A program made the translations under genes and the position numbers. A model generated the notes under the pieces. The model had not been told where the DNA came from, did not search any database, and was given only the letters and a program-made list of their open reading frames with translations. Of a DNA stretch of 43,780 bases, positions 13,490-21,059 are shown piece by piece. The stretch comes from a virus: positions 1 to 43,780 of IMG/VR virus record IMGVR_UViG_3300034158_000006; one strand, 5' to 3'. Each line of letters opens with the position of its first letter. Position 1 is the first letter of the stretch.

Positions 13490-14886
13490 TGGGAATTGAC
13501 TTCATACCCCGCCGCTATCAGGAACTGATCGGCGGCTTCATCGTCGGCAATAAGCGTTGCGCTGTCTGGTCTAGCCCAGGAACTGGCAAGACCGGTGCAA
13601 CGCTGTCGGCACTCGAAGACCTGACCTTCGTCGAAGACGTGTACCCCGTGTTAATAGTGGCGCCACTCCGCGTTGCGCGAACCACCTGGCCAAACGAGGT
13701 ACGCAAGTGGAACCACCTCAAGCACCTGCGCGTCGTCGTCGTTACCGGCACGCTGAAGGAACGCCGCGCCGCGTTACGCATTCCGGCGGACATCTACACG
13801 ACCAACTTCGAGCAACTTCCGTGGCTGGTCGAGGAGCTGGGCGACCGCTGGCCCTTCAAGACCGTCGTAGCGGATGAGGCTACCAAGTTGAAGGGCTTCC
13901 GCTTGCGGCAGGGCACACAGCGCGCCAAGGCACTTGCACGGGTCGCGCACACCAAGATCAAACGCATCATCCTGTTGACCGGTACGCCCAGTCCTAACGG
14001 CTTACAGGATCTGTGGGGGCAGATGTGGTTCGTGGACAAGGGGGATCGCCTTGGTCGAACCTTCGACGCCTTCAAGCAGCGCTGGTTTCGCGCTTCACAT
14101 ACCGGGTTCGGCGTAGAGGCTACCGACCAAGCGCAAGGCGAGATCCAGGCAGCGCTTAAAGACGTGTGCATCACGATCGATGCCGCCGACTGGTTCGCAC
14201 TGGAAGAGCCGATCATAAACCGCATCATGGTCGAGCTGCCGGCTGCTGCGAAGGTCATGTACAAGCAGATGGAGAAGCAATTCTTCATGGAGCTGGAGGG
14301 CGGCCAGCAGATTGAAGCGCTGAACGCTGCGGCCAAGTCGATGAAGCTTTTGCAGATCGCGAACGGCGCTGCCTATTTGGAAGGCGGGCAAGATTGGGAA
14401 AAGATCCACGACGAGAAGCTGGACGCACTCGAAGAGATCATCGAGGAAGCTGCCGGTATGCCAGTTTTGACGGCCTATCATTTTAAAAGCGACCTGGCAC
14501 GCCTCAAGAAGCGTTTCCCGGACGGCATTGACCTGTCGGCCAAAGGTGGACTGGAACGCGCTCAAGCAGGCGAAGGGCGCGTTTGGTTCGGCCACCCCGC
14601 TTCCATGGGCCACGGCGTGGACGGGTTGCAGTACCACACGAACATCATGGCGTTCTTCGGGTATAGCTGGTCGCTGGAAAACTATCTGCAGTTCATCGAA
14701 CGCATCGGGCCTACCCGCCAGTTGCAGGCCGGCTTCAAGCGCCCGGTGTTCATGCACATGATCATGGCGGCGGATACCGTGGACGAGCTGGTACTGGAGC
14801 GGCTGCACAGTAAGCGCGAGGTGCAGGACATTTTGTTAGAGGCCCTTAAACACCGGGGATATTTGGATAAGGAGGATGCAGCATGA
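13489..14886 (+). CDS. SNF2-like DEAD-box helicase
   Basis: 465 residues. Start ATG at 13489 in a TAATG overlap (MGIDFIPRRYQ). Q-motif-like RRYQELIGG, Walker A SSPGTGKTGAT near residue 27, motif Ia LIVAPLRVARTTW, motif II VVADEATKLKG, motif III LLTGTPSPNG, and a C-terminal lobe with VWFGHPASMGHGVDGLQ and an altered motif VI, FIERIGPTRQ. Matches small phage SNF2/superfamily 2 helicases. Probably remodels replication or recombination intermediates with the VRR-NUC nuclease upstream. Confidence 0.9.
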   Translation: MGIDFIPRRYQELIGGFIVGNKRCAVWSSPGTGKTGATLSALEDLTFVEDVYPVLIVAPLRVARTTWPNEVRKWNHLKHLRVVVVTGTLKERRAALRIPADIYTTNFEQLPWLVEELGDRWPFKTVVADEATKLKGFRLRQGTQRAKALARVAHTKIKRIILLTGTPSPNGLQDLWGQMWFVDKGDRLGRTFDAFKQRWFRASHTGFGVEATDQAQGEIQAALKDVCITIDAADWFALEEPIINRIMVELPAAAKVMYKQMEKQFFMELEGGQQIEALNAAAKSMKLLQIANGAAYLEGGQDWEKIHDEKLDALEEIIEEAAGMPVLTAYHFKSDLARLKKRFPDGIDLSAKGGLERAQAGEGRVWFGHPASMGHGVDGLQYHTNIMAFFGYSWSLENYLQFIERIGPTRQLQAGFKRPVFMHMIMAADTVDELVLERLHSKREVQDILLEALKHRGYLDKEDAA

Positions 14887-15632
14887 AGCTTTTACACGGC
14901 GATTGCCTGGAAATGATGGAGATGATCCCGGACGGTTCGGTTGACATGGTGCTTTGCGATCTGCCCTACGGAACTACTTCGTCAAAATGGGATGCCGTTA
15001 TCCCTTTCGACCAGTTGTGGTCGGAGTACGGGCGAATTGCTAAGAGAGGGGCAGCTATCGTGCTAACCGCTGCGCAACCATTCACTAGCGTTCTAATCGC
15101 CAGCAATATTGAACAGTTTAGGTATTCGTGGATATGGCGTAAAAGCCGTGCTTCTAACCAAGCCATGGCGAAGGCTCAACCGCTCCGGGTACACGAGGAT
15201 ATCTGCGTATTTAGCGATTTGTCTGCGCACAACGCGGCCAAAGAAAGAATGCCTTACAACCCTCAGGACCTTAAATACGTCGGCAAAATGACCAGGCAAG
15301 GAGCGAAGATAACCGAAAACCTAGGGGAAGGAAGAACACGCAAAACTGAATATTTTCAAGAGTGGGGAGATTACCCTAAATCTGTCCTTGACTTCGCTTC
15401 AGAAGGAAAGACCGTTCACCCCACACAAAAGCCCGTTGCACTCATGGAATACCTAATCCGTACCTACACGAATGAAGGCGAAACGGTGCTAGATAACACC
15501 ATGGGTTCCGGCACCACTGGCGTAGCTGCGGCGAACACCGGTCGTAAGTTCATCGGCATAGAGCGCGATTATAAATACTTCGCCATCGCGCAAAAGCGGA
15601 TCGAAGACGCACTTTATGGAGACCTCGTATGA
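14883..15632 (+). CDS. DNA methyltransferase 2 (beta class, DLPY)
   Basis: 249 residues, AAGGAGG Shine-Dalgarno, ATGA overlap with the helicase. MKLLHGDCLEMMEMIPDGS and CDLPYGTTSSKWD (catalytic motif IV) are followed by TVLDNTMGSGTTGVAAANTG with GIERD (AdoMet binding). Typical of phage N6-adenine methylases. Ends GDLV. Two methylases of different motif IV type may modify different sites or replace each other against host restriction. Confidence 0.9.
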   Translation: MKLLHGDCLEMMEMIPDGSVDMVLCDLPYGTTSSKWDAVIPFDQLWSEYGRIAKRGAAIVLTAAQPFTSVLIASNIEQFRYSWIWRKSRASNQAMAKAQPLRVHEDICVFSDLSAHNAAKERMPYNPQDLKYVGKMTRQGAKITENLGEGRTRKTEYFQEWGDYPKSVLDFASEGKTVHPTQKPVALMEYLIRTYTNEGETVLDNTMGSGTTGVAAANTGRKFIGIERDYKYFAIAQKRIEDALYGDLV

Positions 15633-15913
15633 GCGAACAGAAAACCGGCGGCAGCGTCGACTATTACAAATGCCACGTCGCTGACCCCATCGACGAAAAT
15701 AACCCTCCGTACACCGCCGAGAGCATCGACATTATCGAAGCGCTAGGGATGACCTTCGCAGAAGGTGAAGCGTTTAAAGCGATCTGGCGCACGTGCACTG
15801 GCCGCATGGGCGGTGCGGTAAAGGCGGACAACAAAGCGGTATACAACGCTGAGAAAGTCGAATTCTTCGGCGCTCGCATGGTGCGGGCCGCGAAAAGGAG
15901 TGAAGCGGAATGA
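15629..15913 (+). CDS. DUF3310-like small protein
   Basis: 94 residues, ATGA overlap and TGGAG Shine-Dalgarno. VDYYKCHVADPIDEN, then AESIDIIEALGMTFAEGEAFKAIWR, fits the DUF3310 pattern (Y-x-x...P-I-(D/E)...EGNAIKYIWR), a family frequent in phage DNA-metabolism operons and linked to nucleotide metabolism. The match is from memory of the family and partial. Confidence 0.6.
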   Translation: MSEQKTGGSVDYYKCHVADPIDENNPPYTAESIDIIEALGMTFAEGEAFKAIWRTCTGRMGGAVKADNKAVYNAEKVEFFGARMVRAAKRSEAE

Positions 15914-16047
15914 GTAGCGGATGCAATTTACCAAGCGAGTGTGACTGCGAGCTTTGCCAGTACTGGGGTGAGAATGGTTGGGATTTATCTCGCACGCCTG
16001 ATTGGCAATGCAAGAAACAGGAAGACGAGGAGGACGAAAGCGAATGA
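15910..16047 (+). CDS. Small acidic cysteine-rich protein (45 aa)
   Basis: ATGA overlap, AAGGAGTG upstream. Contains CNLPSECDCELCQYW and a later WQCKK, giving five cysteines that could bind zinc, then an acidic tail EDEEDESE. Function unknown. Confidence 0.55.
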   Translation: MSSGCNLPSECDCELCQYWGENGWDLSRTPDWQCKKQEDEEDESE

Positions 16048-16247
16048 TGTTATCCGGTGTTGAAATAGCAGAACGCGAGCTAGTCGAACGTGTTGTCCGA
16101 AACGTAAAAGGGCCTAGCAAATACCGAAGTAAATATGGCACTGCGCGTTGGGTTTTGGTGCGCGACGCTTTCGGTGTCGGCTCCGGTGTAGCCAATGCAC
16201 TATGTCGAGAATTCGGATTCGACCCAGACGAGAACCTTAGATCGTGA
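16044..16247 (+). CDS. Hypothetical protein (67 aa)
   Basis: Starts at the ATG at 16044 (ATGATG) with GAGGAGG upstream. Basic helical protein (ERVVRNVKGPSKYRSKYG) with LVRDAFGVGSGVANALCREFG, which resembles a small DNA-binding helix-loop-helix but cannot be assigned. Confidence 0.6.
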   Translation: MMLSGVEIAERELVERVVRNVKGPSKYRSKYGTARWVLVRDAFGVGSGVANALCREFGFDPDENLRS

Positions 16248-16390
16248 AAATCCTAGCCATGCTCTACATGCTAACCGCAAACGGCCCGGAGCCCGTGGCC
16301 GCGTACTTCACGCAGGACGCCCAGGTTATCTGCCGGGCGACAGCCGCTGCGCAAAATGCAACTGAGGAAGAGGAGTATTACTGTGAGTGA
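16244..16390 (+). CDS. Small hypothetical protein (48 aa)
   Basis: GTG start in a GTGA overlap. A short hydrophobic start (MKILAMLYMLTANG) is followed by VAAYFTQDAQVICRATAA and an acidic end EEEEYYCE. The GAGGAG coding for Glu near the end is the Shine-Dalgarno for the next gene. Function unknown. Confidence 0.5.
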   Translation: MKILAMLYMLTANGPEPVAAYFTQDAQVICRATAAAQNATEEEEYYCE

Positions 16391-16538
16391 AGTTAAAGAC
16401 TGCCGGCTTACCGGGATGGTCATTATGCTAACGGCTAATACTTCAGCTTCTTCAGTGCCGTTTTGGGTTTCCGTTCTACTATTCGGGCTCGCCACAATAG
16501 AGTTTGCTCGGTGTGGATACTACATCCTATCGCGCTGA
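16383..16538 (+). CDS. Small single-pass membrane protein (51 aa)
   Basis: GTG at 16383 with GAGGAG upstream, overlapping the preceding gene by 8 bases. A hydrophobic stretch, FWVSVLLFGLATIEF, near residues 27-41, predicts one membrane pass. Last gene of the rightward block. Confidence 0.5.
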   Translation: MSEVKDCRLTGMVIMLTANTSASSVPFWVSVLLFGLATIEFARCGYYILSR

Positions 16539-16564
16539 ACACTTCCAAATACCAACTGCAGAAA

Positions 16565-16582
16565 GGGGCCTAAAAAGGCCCT
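16565..16582. terminator. Hairpin between convergent gene blocks
   Basis: GGGCCT (16566-16571), AAAA, AGGCCC (16576-16581). It lies between the last rightward gene (ends 16538) and the last leftward gene (ends 16590), where a bidirectional terminator is expected. The T run after it is poor. Confidence 0.6.
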
Positions 16583-16589
16583 CATTAAC

Positions 16590-16751
16590 TTAGAGCGCGG
16601 TTTCTGCCTCCTCAATACTATCTAACCAGTACCAGCCCTCGACAGGGTAGGCGTACTCGTTGTGTTTCTCAGCCAGCAACTCGAACCGCGGTCCCGAAAC
16701 AAAATTAGGCGCTTCTAAAATCTCGTCGGCGTCACGCTTATAAAATGCCAT
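16590..16751 (-). CDS. Small tail-fibre-associated protein (53 aa)
   Basis: ATG at 16751, three bases after the LRR-fibre gene stop (16755). Begins MAFYKRDADEILEAPNF and contains AYPVEGWYWLDSIEEAE. This looks like the short proteins encoded directly after tail fibre genes in Pseudomonas phages and prophages, possibly fibre assembly chaperones. Assignment by position and general look only. Confidence 0.65.
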   Translation of the reverse strand: MAFYKRDADEILEAPNFVSGPRFELLAEKHNEYAYPVEGWYWLDSIEEAETAL

Positions 16752-16754
16752 GTG

Positions 16755-17864
16755 TCACCCCGTCACTGTCCAGCCTTTAGCGGTTGCAATTGTCCGGTCA
16801 CAAGTTGTCGCACCGGGATTGTTAGTAATAGTTACCGTTTGACCTGTAGTTGTTTTCAGGTTACCGAATATTTCATTGAGCCTTGCCGCAGTCAACTTTA
16901 AACCTGCGACGTTCAGAGATACTCCGATATTTACAAAATTTATATCAGATATGTTATACGCGCTAGCCACGCTATTTGTTAGGTTAGTGGCTGAAGTCAG
17001 ATCGAGTGCGGGAAGTAATGCAATTACACGGGCATTCTGGAACATACCGCTAAAGTTAGTACCCAGCGCGGTGCTATAGGTAGGGATGTTAATAAGAGCT
17101 GTGCACGCACTGAATAACGACGTAAAAGTTAAGCACTTAGAGGTATCTAGTACGGGGGCTTTTCGTAGAGAACCACACGCCGAAAACATAGACGCCAGTG
17201 TTGTCGCACTACTACTATCAACTTGTACGGACTGTAGACTATACGCAGTCGAAAACAAATAACTAAGGTCTGCACAAGAGTTTTTTACTATGTGCGCCAC
17301 CTCAAGCAGTGAATGTGTCACTACAGAGCTAAGCGCACCAATGACTAGTGTCGTTAACGCAGCGCCACTGATTGCGAGATCTAGCCAGCCGGTGCTGTAC
17401 GTGGCGGTCATCGCCGAGTTTCTAAATTGCAAGTTCAACGACGTGAACGACTGCCCAGCTTGCGGCGTCACCGTGACAATGGCCTGTTTATATCCACGTG
17501 TGCAGAGAGTGGTGTTGCTGGCGTCGTACGTCGCATAGTTGTATTCATGCTGCGCAGTCACACCAGTTGCGATGTTCTCGACCGTACCATCGCCCCAGTC
17601 AACCGTGTACGCACCTGCTGCGGATAGTGCGACGTAGTTTGCATCAGGGAATACAGCGTGTAACCCGACAAATTTATTGTCAGCGGTCGTGAGTACGGGC
17701 ATGGCTAGCCAATCGTAGGGCCGCTGGTAGCCGCCTATTGCCGCAATCTTTGCTGGGTACGATGCAAACGGCACAGATCCAACCGTCACACCTTTGGCCT
17801 CGATGGCAGACTTGATCGCAGCTTTTGTATTGTTGAGTAGTAGCAGGCTAACCGCGATAGTCAT
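16755..17864 (-). CDS. BspA-type leucine-rich-repeat fibre protein
   Basis: 369 residues. The N-terminal 50 residues (TKAAIKSAIEAKGVTVG, YPAKIAAIGG) are typical of phage fibre and structural proteins. Residues about 80-135 contain AYTVDWGDGTVENI and TPQAGQSF, a PKD-like beta sandwich. From about 165 onward there are DUF285/BspA-like repeats: SLQSVQVDSSSATTLASMF, then SLRKAPVLDTSKCLTFTSLF, ALINIPTYS with FSGMF. Such repeats are known for surface and receptor binding in bacteria. As the last of a group of fibre genes it is a candidate receptor-binding protein. Confidence 0.8.
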   Translation of the reverse strand: MTIAVSLLLLNNTKAAIKSAIEAKGVTVGSVPFASYPAKIAAIGGYQRPYDWLAMPVLTTADNKFVGLHAVFPDANYVALSAAGAYTVDWGDGTVENIATGVTAQHEYNYATYDASNTTLCTRGYKQAIVTVTPQAGQSFTSLNLQFRNSAMTATYSTGWLDLAISGAALTTLVIGALSSVVTHSLLEVAHIVKNSCADLSYLFSTAYSLQSVQVDSSSATTLASMFSACGSLRKAPVLDTSKCLTFTSLFSACTALINIPTYSTALGTNFSGMFQNARVIALLPALDLTSATNLTNSVASAYNISDINFVNIGVSLNVAGLKLTAARLNEIFGNLKTTTGQTVTITNNPGATTCDRTIATAKGWTVTG

Positions 17865-17865
17865 G

Positions 17866-18069
17866 TCAGACCCCGTTGATTATGTCTAAGGCTGCTGCAA
17901 TGTCGCCCACTTGGGCAGCGGTAGCTAGATCCAGGTTCCCCGACGTGAGTATCGACACGCCGTTTATTGTTTTTATCGTTGCGCCGCTTTCTAGCGCGTC
18001 CTGCTTAGCGCTTAGCTGGTCTTGCGTGCCGATATCCTTCGGGTCTGAAGTAGGTCCGAGGGATTTCAT
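17866..18069 (-). CDS. Short fibre-connector protein (67 aa)
   Basis: MKSLGPTSDPKDIGTQDQL, then SGATIKTINGVSILTSGN, the K-T-I-N-G-x-S-(I/L)-L-x-S-G-N motif found in phage tail fibre stems. Ends one base before the LRR protein starts (TGA, C, ATG), so the two may act as adaptor and tip. Confidence 0.75.
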   Translation of the reverse strand: MKSLGPTSDPKDIGTQDQLSAKQDALESGATIKTINGVSILTSGNLDLATAAQVGDIAAALDIINGV

Positions 18070-18797
18070 TAGGCTGCGACCACGGCGCGATACTGACCCG
18101 TGGTCGGCGCGGTAGCGAAGGTAAACTGAACTGTGTTCACCCCGTTAGCTACGTTGTCGACGATCACCTGCGCGCCGGTTGACACTTCGCGAACGCTTAC
18201 GACTACGTCTAGGGTGTTGAGGCCATGCGTCATGGAAATAGTAGTGGCCGTACCATCCCCGATCGTAGCCGCAGACAGGCGGGCCACTGCGCCGGGTACT
18301 ACCGACAAAACGCCCGCAACAATCTGAACCGTGGAAGACCCGGTGTAAGAGGTGCCCGCGCCCGTCTTAGCAAACACCAAAGCTGTAGTGCCCAGGGTAA
18401 TCGGGGCGTCGGTCGTCATGTTCCACGTGGTGTTGCCGTTCGCAGTGCCTTCACTGACGAAGAACGTCGCGGCTACCGCCTTAGCGCCGGTATCCATATC
18501 CGTTGTGCGAGTCCACGCACTGGCAGACACCAAGTAGGCGCCATTAGTCGCGCCGGCCGACTGATCTTTCGCCAAGAATCGGTCGCCGGCGACGAGTGCA
18601 ACGCCATCCACGGTTTGCAGGCCCGACAGCGTGATATTGGCAGTAGATGCGGCACGAACTGCGGTCTTCCAGCTCCACCCCTGGATAGCGGCGTTAAGCT
18701 GCGCCAAAGTAGCGGGGGACTGTGGAGCGGTGGCATCCGGCAAATTGGTAATTGCCGTGTTGTTCATGTCCCAGCCGTTCGTTACTTTAGTAGACAT
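18069..18797 (-). CDS. Tail fibre-type structural protein (242 aa)
   Basis: Starts MSTKVTNGWDMNNTAITNLPD with TGAGGG upstream. The N-terminal part (ATAPQSPATLAQLNAAIQGWSW and a beta-rich GDRFLAKDQSAGATNGAYLV repeat unit) matches phage fibre/appendage proteins; the C-terminal part (SMTHGLNTLDVVVSVREV, VQFTFATAPTTGQYRAVV) is a common beta-sandwich end domain. Shares the H-x-L-x...V-x-V-x-D logic with the 100-residue neighbour. Confidence 0.8.
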   Translation of the reverse strand: MSTKVTNGWDMNNTAITNLPDATAPQSPATLAQLNAAIQGWSWKTAVRAASTANITLSGLQTVDGVALVAGDRFLAKDQSAGATNGAYLVSASAWTRTTDMDTGAKAVAATFFVSEGTANGNTTWNMTTDAPITLGTTALVFAKTGAGTSYTGSSTVQIVAGVLSVVPGAVARLSAATIGDGTATTISMTHGLNTLDVVVSVREVSTGAQVIVDNVANGVNTVQFTFATAPTTGQYRAVVAA

Positions 18798-18807
18798 TTT
18801 GCAGCCC

Positions 18808-19110
18808 TCAATTTAGGTATGCTTTGCCCGCGAATGCGGAAGCATTAAGTATTTGGATTATGTTCGCATCGACGTAGCGTACACCCGTTTGCACTTCGGT
18901 ATCCGTCGAGTCTACTACGGTAACAGACGGTTTTCGCCCAAGGTTATGGGGGATAGTCCATGTGGCGAGCGGGGTGTCTTGAGTCCACGTAAAGGTTCCT
19001 GGCGCATCAGATATACTAACCGCTGCTTGGATAGACGCGTTCAAGGACGGCAGCAACGGGGCTACGGAGCCTTGGAGCACGGGCAAGACTGGAGCTATTG
19101 TTTCGCTCAT
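18808..19110 (-). CDS. Fibre/appendage protein with PHNLG end domain (100 aa)
   Basis: ATGA overlap with the upstream gene. The C-terminal part WTIPHNLGRKPSVTVVDS is a widespread phage fibre domain. It is probably a small trimeric decoration or fibre segment; the details are inference. Confidence 0.7.
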   Translation of the reverse strand: MSETIAPVLPVLQGSVAPLLPSLNASIQAAVSISDAPGTFTWTQDTPLATWTIPHNLGRKPSVTVVDSTDTEVQTGVRYVDANIIQILNASAFAGKAYLN

Positions 19111-19424
19111 GGCCGCGTCACTTGGTCGACTACCTGGAAATGCAAAGTGTCTGTCGGTCGCGTGAAGCCGTCAGAGGCCCTTGTAAACAACACGTCCAGT
19201 TGCATTGCTCCCGGTCTCCAGTTGCTGAAGTCATTCGTATAGAGCTTGACAACGATTTGATTAGCCGCAGTGGCTTCCTGCGGCGTGCATTCGACGTTGT
19301 TCCACAAGACCCCTACTGGCGACCGGATCTGACAAGACGGCACGAAATCGACGAAGGTGCTTACGTCAACGTCGTTAAGCGTGAATAGGTACTCGAATGT
19401 CGCGCCTATCTTGTGGATATTCAT
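19107..19424 (-). CDS. BppU-like baseplate/fibre N-terminal domain protein (105 aa)
   Basis: MNIHKIGATFEYLFTLND starts a beta-rich protein with VSTFVDFVPSCQIRSPVG and a terminal DTLHFQVVDQVTRP. This is the pattern of small domains that anchor fibres to phage tails (BppU N-terminal-like). ATGA overlap with the Rz stop. Assignment moderate. Confidence 0.6.
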   Translation of the reverse strand: MNIHKIGATFEYLFTLNDVDVSTFVDFVPSCQIRSPVGVLWNNVECTPQEATAANQIVVKLYTNDFSNWRPGAMQLDVLFTRASDGFTRPTDTLHFQVVDQVTRP

Positions 19425-19879
19425 TTAGCTGACCTTTTCTTTAGTTCGGCGCGGCAGAACTGCAACTCGGCGTACTGCCGGTCGAGTCCTCTCCGCAAAT
19501 CCCAATAAGCCGCTGAAGCGTCGGCTGTAAGTTCTGCGGTTCCGCTGACAGCTCCGACGGGAATGGTTCCATCGGAGGGCACTGCTGGACAACGGGCTTT
19601 GATACGCAGCCGCTTAGAGCCATCAGCAACAGCCCGCTCAAGAGCACTCGTCTCATTCTCTTTGCCCGCCTTATACTCGATGAAAGTTTCCCGGAGCGCT
19701 TCCGTCTGCGCGCGTGACGCGATTAGCTGTTGGTTCACAGCTTCCACGTTAGCACTGATCGATATCGCTGTGGCGATATCCCTGCGCTGTACGTCTTTAT
19801 CCCAGCGTAACCCCTGGACGTACCACGCGCCGCCAGCACCTATCAGAAGCGCCAGCGCGTAGCCGTAAGCGGAGTTCAT
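19421..19879 (-). CDS. Rz: Inner-membrane spanin subunit Rz
   Basis: 152 residues. One N-terminal membrane anchor (YGYALALLIGAGGAWYV) followed by a long helix, RDIATAISISANVEAV through KAGKENETSALERAVADG, then SKRLRIKARCP, as in Rz-type i-spanins. It follows the endolysin (ATGA overlap). It spans the periplasm and, with Rz1, fuses the inner and outer membranes in the last lysis step. The Rz1 gene is nested in it in another frame. Confidence 0.9.
   Translation of the reverse strand: MNSAYGYALALLIGAGGAWYVQGLRWDKDVQRRDIATAISISANVEAVNQQLIASRAQTEALRETFIEYKAGKENETSALERAVADGSKRLRIKARCPAVPSDGTIPVGAVSGTAELTADASAAYWDLRRGLDRQYAELQFCRAELKKRSAK
19441..19656 (-). CDS. Rz1: Outer-membrane lipoprotein spanin subunit Rz1, embedded in Rz
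   Basis: 71 residues wholly inside Rz in a different frame. MRRVLLSGLLLMALSGC is a lipoprotein signal with lipobox LSGC; the mature chain has prolines (KPVVQQCPPMEPFPS) as in o-spanins. Fully nested Rz1 is known from lambda. The start has a weak AGAGA upstream. Confidence 0.85.
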   Translation of the reverse strand: MRRVLLSGLLLMALSGCVSKPVVQQCPPMEPFPSELSAEPQNLQPTLQRLIGICGEDSTGSTPSCSSAAPN

Positions 19880-20343
19880 GCGAGGGTTCCTCCCGCTGCG
19901 AGGTACGCCGCGATCAGGCTATCAATGCTATGTTCGCGCTGACCGTATCCTGCGCCCGGTAGGCTCGCCCAAATGTTGGCGCACTTAGCGATCGCCTGCA
20001 CGATACGCCCGGCCTGCACTTCAGCTAGTGCGCTCTGCTCTTTGATTTGCTGCAGAGCTATGGCGTCTTGGCTTGCGGGTCCAAAGTCCGCTAGACGTAG
20101 GGACTTCGTATAAGCAGCCGCGTACTTCTGGAGTAATTGGTATCGGCCCGCAGCAGTTGACTTGAGCCCCTTGCTATTGACGGTGACCAGTACACCTGGG
20201 TGCTTACTGTAGTCTGTGAAGGTATGCGGACTGTCGACCCCGCCAACCACCACGTCGTACCCCTCGTTTTTAGTATAGCGGCTGGTACTTGTGCCTTCTG
20301 ACCAAGCTAGCATATCGAGGAAGGCTTTAACATTTTGGGTCAT
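19876..20343 (-). CDS. Lambda R-like endolysin (transglycosylase)
   Basis: 155 residues, GAGGA Shine-Dalgarno, ATGA overlaps on both sides. Closely matches lambda R: VKAFLDMLAWSEGTSTS with the catalytic Glu of SEGT, NEGYDVVVGG, FTDYSKHPG, STAAGRYQLL, FGPASQDAIALQQI and NIWASLPGAGYGQ. It cuts the glycosidic backbone of peptidoglycan. No signal peptide, so export depends on the neighbouring holin. Confidence 0.95.
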   Translation of the reverse strand: MTQNVKAFLDMLAWSEGTSTSRYTKNEGYDVVVGGVDSPHTFTDYSKHPGVLVTVNSKGLKSTAAGRYQLLQKYAAAYTKSLRLADFGPASQDAIALQQIKEQSALAEVQAGRIVQAIAKCANIWASLPGAGYGQREHSIDSLIAAYLAAGGTLA

Positions 20344-20645
20344 AGGAACATCCTCTTGTTGAGCGGCGGTATCATCTTCGCCACATTGCCTTTTGCCCGC
20401 ATCAGCAGACCTAACACGCAGCCGAACGCAATGATCATCAAGCCGTGAACCATGGCCGGACCGGGTTTAAGGATATGGAAGAGGATAAGCGTGAAGAGTC
20501 CGATATTCGCTGCGGCGATCCCTACGGCCAGCATAGAGACGCCCCAGCGTTGCCGGGAGCGGGAACCATTGTAGACGAAGAGAATCAGGAAGGTTGCGAA
20601 ATGGATGACGCACTCTACCCAAAGCAGAATCACGTTAAGCTCCAT
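20340..20645 (-). CDS. Probable 3-TM holin
   Basis: 101 residues from the ATG at 20645 (MELNVILLWVEC); a longer frame from 20726 lies inside the upstream gene. Three hydrophobic segments near residues 4-25, 36-60 and 64-82, with basic residues between the first two and a basic C-terminus, fit the 3-TM holin families. Directly upstream of the endolysin, and its last bases overlap the endolysin start. Confidence 0.75.
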   Translation of the reverse strand: MELNVILLWVECVIHFATFLILFVYNGSRSRQRWGVSMLAVGIAAANIGLFTLILFHILKPGPAMVHGLMIIAFGCVLGLLMRAKGNVAKMIPPLNKRMFL

Positions 20646-21018
20646 CGTTTCCACCCCGGCTTTTGAAAAAGGGAATAAGACCGATGATCGTCTTAATCCA
20701 CTCTGGCACTGGGCCATCTTTCTCAACCATGTAGCCTAGAGCGGTAAACACGACCGCGATAAGCGCACCGATGGCCCCCGATACGAACAAAGCTTTCTCG
20801 TCGTACGGAGGGCCACCACCATAAAAGTAAACACCGCCGCCGTACGCCATACCCCATGAGAACATGGTTAGCATGAAACGTTCCCGGAACGAGGTAGCTT
20901 TCGGCGCGGCCAGGTAGAAGCAGCAACCTATCGCCGCTCCAGCAGCGGCGTAACCATTCATCCCAGCTAGCAAAGCACAAACCCAAAGGTATGCGTACGT
21001 CTCGCACTGATCCCGCAT
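20635..21018 (-). CDS. Membrane protein, second holin or antiholin candidate
   Basis: 127 residues, AGGGG Shine-Dalgarno. Hydrophobic segments near residues 8-38, 47-66 and 76-97, glycine/alanine rich (AAAGAAIGCCFYLAA, VSGAIGALIAVVFTAL), then an amphipathic basic C-terminal tail (PEWIKTIIGLIPFFKSRGG). First gene of the lysis group. Either the true holin with the next gene as antiholin, or the reverse. Confidence 0.7.
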   Translation of the reverse strand: MRDQCETYAYLWVCALLAGMNGYAAAGAAIGCCFYLAAPKATSFRERFMLTMFSWGMAYGGGVYFYGGGPPYDEKALFVSGAIGALIAVVFTALGYMVEKDGPVPEWIKTIIGLIPFFKSRGGNDGA

Positions 21019-21032
21019 GGAGTGCCCCTAAT

Positions 21033-21054
21033 TAGTTTGCGATAGTGTATCACG
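21033..21054 (-). promoter_or_regulatory. Conserved element upstream of the lysis genes
   Basis: On the minus strand CGTGATAC is followed by ACTATCGCAAACTA just before the Shine-Dalgarno. Twenty bases (21052-21033) match 33230-33211 upstream of the gp10-like gene at about 15 positions. A role as -10 region or protein site is possible. Confidence 0.3.
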
Positions 21055-21059
21055 CAGAA

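Noticed and set aside
13794-14808. Long reading frames on the minus strand opposite the SNF2 helicase.
   Set aside because: They mirror the codon pattern of the helicase, lack Shine-Dalgarno sequences and have unnatural composition.
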